The position numbers and the translations under genes are program-made. From Tillandsia leiboldiana (lineage: Eukaryota > Streptophyta > Magnoliopsida > Poales > Bromeliaceae): a stretch of 64,000 nucleotides of DNA. This document shows, piece by piece, positions 45,741-55,825 of this stretch; position 1 is the first letter of the stretch, and each line of letters opens with the position of its first letter. The notes under the pieces are model-generated. The model made no database searches. It had not been told where the DNA came from and saw only the letters and a program-made list of their open reading frames with translations. The stretch is taken from the NCBI GenBank assembly GCA_029204045.2, contig JAQNDB010000465.1:19156-83155 (forward strand). Reading direction: 5' to 3'.

Positions 45741-48700
45741 AGCAGAGGCTTCCACGGGGATCCAAATCAACCCGAACTCCTCTGAAAACACAAGTGGGAC
45801 ACATCCAAGGCAAATTCCTCCGCACCACACCATCCTGCAAGGTCGGTGCGTCATCCAAATCCCGGTGTTCTACACTCTCCCCCCCTTAAAAGGGTTTCGT
45901 CCTCGAAATCCAACTAAATCCATACATAGGAGGGTAAATCAAAAACAAAAGGGATAGAAGATCCTCAGATTGCCCAAGGCTCTCAAGTGGGCACTCACAT
46001 TCCTCATGCTGACAACACTGAACCTTCCCCAAAGGTATGATTCGACTGCAAAATTCTTTGGTTTCACCAACAAGAATCGCATCGGTCGATAAGGATAACG
46101 CAGTCCTCGTCCATCACCAAGGAAGGGAAAGCAAAACAAAACTTGCGGGGTTCAAATAGGCCTCATCCAGCCTGATCACAGCTCGAGGATCCACAACTCG
46201 CATAACTCGTTTCTATATATAACTCTCAGGCTGGTAGTCTCCCTTGATTCGAGATCTCAAAAACCGAAGTTCAAGCCTCCTTAAGGCAAAACTCCTCAGA
46301 TGCTTCATAGCCACCAAAGCTCCAGTTCCACAAAACATGGATCACCTCCCCTGACAGGGGAAAAACTTCAACCTCGAGAACCTTCTCTCGATTCTGGCAC
46401 TCAATTCCCAGGGTTACACAGCTCGCCTAAACAGGGCATACTGAACAAAATGTCCTCGCCGGGATAAAGCAATCATACATCCTTGCAAAATCTATCACCG
46501 GCGTTACCTCAACCTGACCTCCTGAGTGTCCAAGCACTTTAGGTTCGAGGGTTCAGAACAATTCCATGACCTCTCTATCACGGCAATATCCGGACCAAAG
46601 CTGGTATCCTCCTCAGCTTTGCCTCAATACACCTCATATCCTCTGTCACTCAAGCGGCTAAAACACAAGGCCCAAACACAAAATCCTCGATGTCGAAGTG
46701 CAACTCTCAAAGCTTGGCAACCAACTTCTTCCTCCTTAGAAGTTGTAGCACTAACCTCAAGAGCCCCCCAAGCTCCAAGTCGCTTCGGAGGTAAGCAAAA
46801 ACCCACGACGGTAACACCACCAACCCGTCCAGTGAAACAGGGAAAAACACAGCTCTTAAATCAGTAGGGCATTAGTCAATCTACTTGACCACGCAAACCG
46901 CTCAAACTGCCCTACTGATTCCGGATCAGTATCCAGGCACCGCCCTCGGCTGTAAGGTTCCATAAAGATATCAATCACTCGAAGGCATCTGCCCAAGCAC
47001 AAGGTGAGACTAATCAAGTTCGAACCTTACAAGAACTCACACGGTTGTGTACCCACAACGTGACATCACCACGGTGTAACAACCGCCTGGATCCTCACTG
47101 TCGTATTCCCACGACGAGGTACTAGGTCTCAGAGACCTCTCGATCCGTCAAATCTCGTAGCTGCGCTCACAGCTCTCTCTGTCTCACGGTTGATACTCCA
47201 CGAGGTGCTATCGAAGTTGGCGCGGTTACCAAACCACGTCAATGACTGTCTCGATCTCAGTCCCAATCAAGTAACTACCTGGTAACTCGGCCAGGGGCAT
47301 CAACCACCTGGTAACTCGGCCAGGGGCAAGTAACCTCCTGGTAACTCAGCCAGGGGCAGGCAACCTCCTGGTAACTCAGCCAGGGCATCATATATCTCAT
47401 CGCATGCTATAAAAATACACTCCTCCTGACCAGGTCTACGGAGGGTCAATGTCTTCTCTCTCGACAATCCATGATAGCATAAATTGGGACGACCGATTCC
47501 TATCCAACCTCGTATCAACACCTCAGCACTGATGTAGGACTAACATCTCGATGATCAATCCAAGGTCCTAGTTGCACTGGCAGGACAGGCAGCACTCATC
47601 CACGTGCTTCACGTGATCAGAAAATTGATCCAAACGTGCAAAACCATCAGTCCTGACACTGGCCCACACGAAGGTACCCCCGCTTTACCGAAACGCACAC
47701 ACGGCGTTGGCATAAAGCATGCTCCAACTCCGACGACCACACCAGGTGAGACGCGACCCACAACCCTGGCGATGAAAGCGGCCCATGCAAAAGGGGAACT
47801 CACATCCTGGCACTGCTGCTGAAGCGAGCACTGTCGAGAGCCTCCTGGTCTCAGTCTCTCCTGAGACCCATGATCCTGTGGGTGGAATCATGGCAACCTC
47901 GAAACACGCGACTATCGCAAAATCGGCGATGCCGGAGCTCTCACTCCGAAGCTGATCCCCCGCTCACCGTCTCCCTCGGACGGGGTCACTGATCCACAGT
48001 CAAACCATCGAGCATGCACGCTCACTGCATCCAAGGTCGGCAATCGCCGAAAATGCACAAAGAGATAGTCATCTAGAGGCGGTTCCCACTCGAACACAAC
48101 CAACCTCTAAGCCTCATCCTGGGCGACCAGGGATACACCGCTCAACCGTCACAGAAACTCACCCCAGAACATCAACTGCGCTCCCGATGGTCCAACAAGA
48201 CGAATCCGACGCCACAGCTCCCTTGGCGTCCCAAAGAAAAGTACATAACCAAGCGCCCTGATGCTTATCCTGGATGAACAAATCCTCGAACAAATCTTCC
48301 ATAACAGCGTTCCAGTTCTCGGCCTCTCACGGCTCCAACTCGGTCCCGAAATCTACAAGGGATGGAACTGGATGCGGTACACAACCTATCAGTAACCTCT
48401 CGCTGCTTCCGCACCATCAATGGTGCGATCAGGAACAGAAATCGACAAAGTCGCGGCCGGAGGTACTACTGACGATACTCCGGGAGATGCTCTCGGTCCA
48501 AGCATGTGCATCACACGCTCCATGCTCTCTCCTCCTGGCGCCATAACGCCTCAAATACCAGGACTGCTTGGGCCTGGATCTCTCAAGCCTCTCTCGGCTC
48601 CATCCATTTAGCTTCCCGCTAAACAAGCCCCTCATCCCAGGTCAAACACGCCCTCGCCGCTGCACGGCGTCTCGGAAGCATCCAAAAACCACTGCAACAA

Positions 48701-48770
48701 ACAAACATTAGGACCAAGACTTTCTCGACCCAAACAAACGAAAGTCTAAACATGATAACCTTTCTAAAGC

Positions 48771-48796
48771 ATTATGTTGTCTGCAGCCAACACAAT
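48771..48796 (-). other. palindrome-loop hairpin downstream of the C PBS
   Basis: Sense stem ATTGTGTTG/CAACATAAT (9 pairs, one G-U) with loop GCTGCAGA, 159 nt from the PBS. The outer pair A-U replaces G-C of A. Confidence 0.72.
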
Positions 48797-48955
48797 CACC
48801 TTTAGAGAAAAACATGCGAGGTCACTCACCCCAATCCTCAGGGGGAGGTACACCCTCAGACAAGACTCTCGCTAAGGTCACGTCTCACACGACAGTCTTC
48901 CCACTGTCCAACCAAAAGCCTAGGGTCTCCAAGTCCCCAACGACCTATATTCCTA

Positions 48956-48968
48956 GGCTCTGATACCA
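48956..48968 (-). promoter_or_regulatory. primer binding site of C
   Basis: TGGTATCAGAGCC on the minus strand, preceded by GATTAGG after the LTR. Confidence 0.9.
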
Positions 48969-48975
48969 CCTAATC

Positions 48976-49431
48976 TGTCACGCCCCGGGGTCGAAATGCG
49001 ACCCGGGCACACCAACAGATCCGCCGCCTGTACGGAGACTGCCGTACAGACGAAGCGTCTATCCTGCAAAAGAGATCTATAGCTAACAAGTATCAGAGCT
49101 GAAAGGAAGCAGGAACACCAAGCGGTGAAAAGTCCAAGTACAGCAGTCCACTAGAACCCACAACATAAGTACAAAAGCACTAAATGGTACAAAAGTGGAA
49201 ACTAAAAAGTACAAGTGACACTAACACCGACACCACCGACTCGGGTAGGAGCTAGCCAGCTACGCCCTTACCTCGGTCAGAAAGCTCCGAACGAGCCAAA
49301 CCTGGAACGGTCGCCTCAGGAACACCTGTCATCACAGCGGGTGTGAGATCTACTGCAACAGTCAGATCTCAGTGGGTACCAAAGCTAAACCCACGGTACA
49401 CCCACTCAGTCTGCTGGAGACAAAAACACAA

Positions 49432-49463
<32 letters not shown>

Positions 49464-52400
49464 CTGGAAATGAATCTATCGCTACATGTCTCAATGCAAT
49501 GCTGGAGGTAAGTTCTCAGTCTCTCTCACGGGAGGCTTGGAAACTACGAACGTCTGCGTCCCCTACAGCCCTTATCAAACAAGAACGGGCTGTAGGCTTA
49601 GGCGCCCATAGTTTCCGCCCCCGCACTGGGACTGCTAGAACTCTACAAGACACTAGAAGGCCACCTCAATCCCTTCTAGTAACCACCTGGTGACTCGGCC
49701 AGGGCATAACTATCTCTCTGGTAACTCGGCCAGTGATACTTACCTATCTGGTAACTCAGCCAGTGATTAATACCCATCTGGTAACTCTGCCAGTGGTAAC
49801 TACTCACCTGGTAACTCAGCCAGTGATTTATACCCATCTGGTAACTCTGCCAGTGGTATCTACTCATCTGGTAACTCAGCCAGTGATTTATACCCATCTG
49901 GTAACTCTGCCAGTGGTATCTACTCATCTGGTAACTCAGCCAGTGATTTATACCCATCTGGTAACTCAGCCAGTGGTATCTACTCATCTGGTAACTCAGC
50001 CAGTGATTTATACCCATCTGGTAACTCAGCCAGTGGTATCCACACGTCTGGTAACTCAGCCAGTGACAACTCGTATACTCTAACAATGTTACTAACACTC
50101 GTGTCCAAGTCGGAAACGACAACCCTCGACTTACACGACTGTTCCGCAATTACCTGATAGTAAGGATACGATACCTTTGCATTCGGAAGCATAAAGGGCA
50201 ATCCGTAGTTCATTGGGAGAAACCAACCCACCTGCGATCCATCCGCGAAAACCGTGCGCCAAACGGAGGTCCCGATGCGATCCCGCAGCTCCACGCGGAA
50301 AAACACGCGCCACCGGCCACGTGAGAAGCTAACACTATGCCACAACTGCGAGATAAGAAGAGGGACCGGGATCATAAAACATGCGGCTAAAACCGCGCTC
50401 ACAAAGGGCAAAAGAAACCAAACCGGCGACGAGAAACGCCGCGCGTTGCCCGGAAAATCCATCGCGCACACACGCCGCGGCGCGTCGCCAAGTCACAGCC
50501 CGCGCGGCAAAGGCGGCGCAGCTGCACGGCTCCAAAAACCCAGCCATTCGCGCGGCGCCCAGCAAGTCCGCGCGGCACAAGGCCGCCCGCGCGGCGCCCA
50601 GCAAGTCCGCGCGGCACAAGGCCGCCCGCGCGGCGCCCAGCAAGTCCGCGCGGCACAAGGCCGCCCGCGCGAGGGTCTGCAGCGCGGGGCCCAGGAGGCC
50701 GCCCGCGCGGGGCCTGCAGCGCCGCGCGCCCAGCGCGCGGCCTGCACACCGCGCGGGGCCCGAGGGGCCGCCCGCGCGGGGCCTGCAGTGCCGCGCGGCC
50801 AGCGCGCGGCCTGCACACCGCGCGGGGCCCAAAGGGCCGCCCGCGCGGGGCCTGCAGCGCCGCGCGGCCAGCGCGCGGCCTGCACACCGCGCGGGGCCCA
50901 AGGGGCCGCCCGCGCGGGGCCTGCAGCGCCGCGCGGCCAGCGCGCGGCCTGCACACCGCGCGGGGCCCAAGGGGCCGCCCGCGCGGGGCCTGCAGCGCCG
51001 CGCGCCCAGCGCGCGGCCTGCACACCGCGCGGGGCCCAAGGGGCCGCCCGCGCGGGGCCTGCAGTGCCGCGCGCCCAGCGCGCGGCCTGCACACCGCGCG
51101 GGGCCCAAAGGGCCGCCCGCGCGGGGCCTGCAGCGCCGCGCGGCCAGCGCGCGGCCTGCACACCGCGCGGGGCCTGCAGCGCCGCGCGCCCAGCGCGCGG
51201 CCTGCACACCGCGCGGGGCCCAAGGGGCCGCCCGCGCGGGGCCTGCAGCGCCGCGCGCCCAGCGCGCGGCCTGCACACCGCGAGGGGCCCAGGGGGCCGC
51301 CCGCGCGGGGCCCGCAGTGCCGCGCGCCCAGCGCGCGGCCTGCACACCGCGCGGGGCCCAAGGGGCCGCCCGCGCGGGCCTGCAGCGCCGCGCGCCCAGC
51401 GCGCGGCCTGCACACCGCGCGGGGCCCAAGGGGCCGCCCGCGCGGGCCTGCAGCGCCGCGCGCCCAGCGCGCGGCCTGCACACCGCGCGGGCCCCAAACG
51501 GCCGCCCGCGCGGGGCGTGCAGTGCCGCGCGCCCTGCGCGCGGCCTGCACACCGCGCGGGGCCCAGGGGCCGCCCGCGCGGGGCCCGCAGTGCCGCGCGC
51601 CCAGCGCGCGGCCTGCACACCGCGCGGGGCCCAGGAGGCCACCCGCGCGGGAGGGGGGGGTCTGCAGTGCCGCGCGCCCTGCGCGCGGCCTGCAAGCCCC
51701 GCGGCACTGCGTTTGCACCGCAGTGCCGCGCGCGCGTGCCATGCGGTGCTGCGCGCGCCTTGCGCGCAGCCCGCCGCTCGCGCCGCCGCCCAGGCGATGC
51801 TGCCGGCGGCCCGGCGCCCTGCTGCACCTCAATAGCAGCAGGGCGCTCGCTGCGCGCGGCGCCCATGCGCGCCCGCGCAGCGGCCCGCCTCCCTAGCCGC
51901 GCGCCGTACAAATTGCACGCGCGCGGCCCGCGCAGCCTCGCCACGACCCCGGACAGCAACCGCCACCACAAGCAGCAGGGAAAGAAAATAAAAGAGAGGA
52001 GAGGAGAGAAGCAAAACCACAACCAAAAATAAAATCATAAAAAAATAAACCGACCTCGACGAGGCTCGCCGACCTCGCTCGGCTTCACGCCCTCGCTCGG
52101 GGAAGAAAAGCTCAAGAAACCCTCTCCATTTCCTCCATCTTCATCTTCCTTCTTCTCTTTTCCTTTCCTTATCTTTCCTTTTCTCTCTTTCTTTCTTTCT
52201 CTTTTTCCTTTTTGCTACAGAGGTGGAGGGGAGTGGTTTTATAAAGCAGAGGCTTTAATTAAAATTAATTAACTTAATTAACTTAATTCCAAAAACCCAA
52301 CTCCAACTCACTTTTTGCCCTCGGGCCCTCCGCCGCCGCCCGGAACCTCCCGAGCTCCGCTGTAATTCCAAAGTACACGCGCTCACAGCTTTTTCTCTTC

Positions 52401-52920
52401 AAAAAGCTCAACCGTTGAGTCGGGGTGCTCAAATCAAATACCGGCTCCAAAAATGCCAGTTCCGACTCACTTTTTGCCTCCGGGTCCTCCGCGTCAGTCC
52501 GGAACCTCCCGAACCTCGCTGTAAATCAAAAGTACGCGTGTCCACAGCTTTTTCTCCTCAAAAAGCTCGACCGTTGAGTCGGGGTGCTCAAATCAAATAC
52601 CGGCTCCAAAAATGCCAGTTCCGACTCACTTTTTGCCTCCGGGTCTTCCGCGTCAGTCCGGAACCTCCCGAACCTCGCTGTAAATCAAAAGTACACCTGC
52701 TCCAAGTGTTTCCCAATTTTTCTGCAACCCAAAGCGGTGTCGGCGCTTCCCGTACCAGTCACCTAACGCGTACAAAGCCCGAAACAAGCAGAGGCTTCCA
52801 CGGGGATCCAAATCAACCCGAACTCCTCTGAAAACACAAGTGGGACACATCCAAGGCAAATTCCTCCGCACCACACCATCCTGCAAGGTCGGTGCGTCAT
52901 CCAAATCCCGGTGTTCTACA
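48976..52920 (-). repeat. C 5' LTR, 3945 bp
   Basis: Same modules as the 3' LTR, with a rearranged GC-rich array (about 50554-51720). The order and number of 69-bp variants differ from the other LTR, although the flanking single-copy parts are almost identical. Confidence 0.92.
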
Positions 52921-53700
52921 GTTCTAGCATGCTTTTCAGTACCTATTCCTGTTCTGTTATATTGGATTGGTTCTGGTATTTTCCGTACCTGTATATGTAC
53001 TGTCACTTGATTATGCTTCATGCCAGTTCATTTCATATGCCAGCTTATGATTGATTACTTGCCTAGTTAGTTTATCTGTGGATTTTGATTATGAGTGGAC
53101 GTTTATGTTTTCCAGCATGTATGATCTACAGTTTTATGATTGATTCCAGTATACTTACCTGCAGTTCTTATTCTGATTACTAGTAGACCTCTATGCTTTC
53201 CAGCTTTTCCTGTTGACTCTTACTATCCGCAGATTTTAGTACCCAGTAGGTACGATTAGCTGAAGCTCGGCTCGTCGTGCCCACTCGGATGCACTCCGGT
53301 GTATCTCACACCCTCGGGTGACTGTTGTAGGTCCGTCGGGTGGTGAGATGTCGGGACGATCCAGTGAGCCGATTACGATAGAGCTGTCCCCATGAGCATT
53401 ATATATCGACGACTTCGGCAGACATTTACTTTCCGCATTTCATTCCAGTTTATCGTGAGTTAGACATTTAAAATACTGATGTAATTACCGATTGTGAATT
53501 ATTCCTGCTGACTAGATTAGTAGTTGTACTGAGATATCTGTCGTTGATTACTAGCCTAGCCGTGCATATATAGGGGAGTCCCTGTTCGCGGAATAGAGAG
53601 TTCCCTATATGTGTGGCGGTTTGTTACGCCTGTTTTGCAAACTTTGATTTAATCAAAAAAAAAATTTCAGACCTGATTTTTAAACTCGGGGCGTGACAGT

Positions 53701-54223
53701 TTATAGGTTAGAAACCGTTGGAAGAGGATAGAATCAAAAACTGACCAAATCTGGAATTTTTCAGGACGACGGTCCGGACTGTAGAAATATCGGTGGTCCG
53801 GACTATCGTGGCTAAACAGACAATTTTCAGAAAAACATACGTTCGGGGTCCGGACTGAAGTACCACGGTCCGGACTGTTCATACATTTCAGCAAAACCCA
53901 TGTTCGGGGTCCGGATCAGAATTGGCTTTGTTCCGGACTGGATTTGTGCATGAACAAACAACGTTCGGGGTCCGGGCTGTGGTCACTGATCCGGATCTTG
54001 AACATGTCCCATGTCCAATTTTTGATTTTTATGCAATTAAAAATTCATCCAAGTGTTTCTACACTATAAGAAGTATTCGGATCATCAAAATTAATTAGTT
54101 AAACGTACCTGATCTTTTTGAATTCTTTTTTCTTGAGATTGAGGTATATGATCCAAACTTCTTTATCTTCAATCTTCAAGACTAAACACTTTCATGAAAT
54201 ACGCCAAAACAAATTCCTTAACA
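53701..54223 (-). repeat. copia-1 5' LTR, U3 part
   Basis: Continues from 16077 and ends (minus-strand start) TGTTAAGGAATTTG at 54223. The palindrome array is present in a variant form, mostly GGTCCGGAC rather than GATCCGGATC. Confidence 0.88.
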
Positions 54224-54483
54224 TTTACCTCCCTGTAGAGTTCTGAGTTTTTGTATCAGAGGATTTTGTATATGATCGTATTTGGGAGATGGATATTGTA
54301 TCTTTATTTTCAGTTGTACAGTGATATGCTTTTAGTTTTACAGTAGTATCCTTTATAGCTCTGATATCTGTTTAGCTGTAGTACCTTTTCTTGCAGGTTG
54401 GACGCTTCGCTTATGTGGGGTTTTGTATAGGCGGCGGATCTGTTGGCGAGCCCGGGTCGCAGTTTCTACCCCGGGGCGTGACA
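54224..54483 (+). mobile_element. 3' end of a gypsy-type LTR (D-like)
   Basis: 260 bp ending GGCGAGCCCGGGTCGC...CCCCGGGGCGTGACA, closest to the D terminus. Truncated on the left by copia-1. No PBS follows. Confidence 0.8.
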
Positions 54484-54732
54484 CGGCACCCATTACCTCT
54501 CCCCTCTCCTCTGCTCTCTTCCTTGAACCCTGCCACCACCGGCCACTGCCTGGCATTGCCATAAAACCCATGAAAACCACCCCTCCTTCCTTGTTCTTGG
54601 TTTAGAAAAAGCCCGAGGCCATCTTTCTCCACCATATTGCACCCAAGTCACCATGCAGCCTTCTTCCTCTTCTGAGAGTCACCCCCGTGTAGCACCACCA
54701 CCCGCCATCGCCGCACAACGTCGGAACAACAA
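54484..54732. other. unassigned 250-bp segment
   Basis: C-rich sequence rich in CACC and TCTTCC, with no terminal repeats, PBS or convincing frame. It sits between two retrotransposon fragments. It could be part of another LTR or original host DNA. Confidence 0.4.
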
Positions 54733-55212
54733 TCTTATTACGGATATATTGGCGTATCTTGTGAATTAGTTGGATTCATGAAGATTGAAGATGAAAACTT
54801 GAAGAATCAAGAAATCAATCTCAAGAAGAATGAATCCTTAACACCGAGGTATGTTTAAGGCTTGTTTTTGGTGATTATGAATTCAATTTATATGTTTAGA
54901 AGCATTTGGAATAGGTTATACTTATTAAATATAAAAAACTGTGCTTTTTGTAGGTTCGGAGTCCGAACTGTTTGGAAACAGTTCGGACCCCGAACGTTTG
55001 TGTTTCGTGCATAATAACAGTCCGAATCATCTTGGTTTCAGTCCGGACCCCGAACGTTGTTAATTATATTAAGCATGAAACAATTCGGATAGTCTTGATT
55101 TTAGTTTGAACCCCGAACCATTGCTTTTGGTATTTTCATCTAGACTATCGTGAGTACAGTCTGGACTGTGATGCGGGAAAAGTTTGTTACACTTCAGTTT
55201 TTGATTTCTAGT
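54733..55212 (+). mobile_element. diverged copia LTR fragment
   Basis: Begins TATTACGGATATATTGGCGT, a diverged copia LTR start, and keeps the U3 layout with GTCCGAAC/GTTCGGACCCCGAAC repeats. It stops before a TATA box. The 28 bp from 55213 to 55240 are not assigned. Confidence 0.7.
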
Positions 55213-55466
55213 GTGATGCCCGGATCTCCGTAGATGTTACTGTTACGGAATTTGAGTTGGCGTAGTTTCGTGAAAGTTTCAAGTCTTGAAGATTGAAGGT
55301 GAAGAAAGTTGGATCATTTAACTCAATCTCAAGAAAGAAGAATTCAAAAGGATCAGGTATGCTTAACTTAAGATTTTGTGTGATCCGAATACTTCTTGTA
55401 GTGTAGAAACACTTGGAAGAATCTTTCATTGCATAGAAATCAAAAACTGGACTTGGGACATGTTCA

Positions 55467-55755
55467 GGATCCGGATCAGGTTGTTCAATCCGGATCCCGA
55501 AGGTGGTTCGTTCATACACCAGTTCAATCCGGATCGTAGCCTCTCTTGATCCGGATCCCGAACACTGAGTTTACCATTTTCCTTGAACGATCCGGATCAG
55601 GCTTCGCAATCCGGATCCCGAACGTTGATGTTTGGTGAACTGTATGAACGATCCGGATCAAGCACTTCGATCCGGATACCGAACCTTCGTTTTTCTGGAA
55701 CTACCTGACTCGTTACGACGATCCGGATCACAGCTAATCCGATCCGGATCGCCGT
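55467..55755. repeat. GATCCGGATC palindrome array in copia-4 U3
   Basis: About ten near-copies with the same order and spacing as in copia-2. Confidence 0.85.
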
Positions 55756-55815
55756 CCGTAAAATTTCTAGAAATGGTAGGTTTTTGATTCTTATCTCCTT
55801 CCTAGGGTTTCTAAC

Positions 55816-55825
55816 CTATAAATAG
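55816..55825 (+). promoter_or_regulatory. TATA box of copia-4 LTR
   Basis: CTATAAATAG, downstream of the palindrome array. Confidence 0.7.

Larger units (their letters stand above)
41977..45874 (-). repeat. C 3' LTR
   Basis: In sense order: three about 159-bp U3 repeats (45262-45740), a TATA-like CTTTATAAAA (45191-45200), a GC-rich minisatellite (43555-44680), the 30-bp repeat (42688-43080), a GATA microsatellite (about 42432-42463) and the LTR hairpin (42346-42371). Long open frames across 43255-44986 are repeat artefacts. Confidence 0.9.
45875..48975 (-). other. C internal region, 3101 bp, noncoding
   Basis: Only short broken frames. It shares blocks with the A internal region near the PBS. 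Four units of the LTR's CTGGTAACTC minisatellite occur at 47277-47392. The palindrome-loop hairpin is at 48771-48796 and the PBS at 48956-48968. Confidence 0.75.
41396..52920. mobile_element. chimeric insertion: Cassandra-3 (+) joined to element C (-)
   Basis: The left end TGTGACACCCC is the Cassandra U3 end, and the right end GTTCTACA is the U3 end of C in the opposite orientation. One TSD (GTTCT, 41391-41395 and 52921-52925) flanks the whole unit, and the empty site is intact in the B 5' LTR near 19586. The two elements meet at their U5 ends with five extra bases, TAATC (41972-41976). Those bases are the complement of GATTA, the sequence between LTR and PBS in C. Confidence 0.9.
41977..52920 (-). 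mobile_element. C, LARD-like gypsy-type element
   Basis: Minus-strand element with 3' LTR 41977-45874 (3898 bp), internal 45875-48975 (3101 bp) and 5' LTR 48976-52920 (3945 bp). LTR ends are TGTAGAACACCGGG...GGGGCGTGACA. The 47-bp length difference fits changes in the GC-rich minisatellite. The PBS is 48956-48968 and the PPT AAGGGGGGGAGAG adjoins 45875. No coding capacity is recognised. The LTRs are otherwise nearly identical, so the insertion is young. Confidence 0.93.
16078..53698 (+). mobile_element. B, LARD-like gypsy-type element with 4.3-kb LTRs
   Basis: Plus-strand LTR element inserted in the copia-1 5' LTR. The 5' LTR is 16078-19802 plus 36451-37011, and the 3' LTR is 37883-41395 plus 52926-53698. 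Each sums to exactly 4286 bp once nested elements and their duplicated target bases are removed. The internal region (37012-37882) is only 871 bp and has no recognisable gag or pol. Termini are TGTAAGAACTTG...CTCGGGGCGTGACA. The flanks share TTATA (16073-16077 and 53701-53705). The PBS is for initiator tRNA-Met. It must have moved with proteins of another element. Confidence 0.93.
37883..53698 (+). repeat. B 3' LTR, interrupted by the Cassandra-3/C composite
   Basis: LTR parts 37883-41395 and 52926-53698, together 4286 bp. Bases 52921-52925 are the duplicated target GTTCT. It preserves the empty site of element A near 53128 (CAGTTTTATGATTG). Confidence 0.92.
1..54223 (-). mobile_element. copia-1, Sirevirus-like Ty1/copia element, heavily nested
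   Basis: A minus-strand copia element whose pieces are scattered by later insertions. The 5' LTR is 53701-54223 plus 15308-16077, the PBS 15294-15305, gag 15135-15274 plus 7921-9737, protease 7306-7884, integrase 6002-7348, RT/RNase H 4025-5427, and the 3' noncoding region 3565-4024 plus 27-173. The 3' LTR lies beyond base 1. Each interruption is flanked by a short duplication: TGCAC (D), ACCAA (Cassandra-1), GATTT (copia-2), TTATA or TTTATA (B). The 5' LTR sums to 1293 bp, close to the 1324 and 1341 bp of copia-2 and copia-4. Gag with two CCHC knuckles, an LTR above 1 kb and the N-terminal gag sequence point to the SIRE/Maximus (Sirevirus) lineage. It is not functional. Confidence 0.9.

Noticed and set aside
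50254..52038. The same kind of long frames, up to 592 codons
   Set aside because: This is the second LTR of element C with the same minisatellite; the unit order differs, so the predicted proteins are not conserved.
41977..52920. Independent insertion of C beside Cassandra-3, each with its own TSD
   Set aside because: C has TAATC on one side and GTTCT on the other, and Cassandra-3 the reverse; only the outer pair GTTCT matches.
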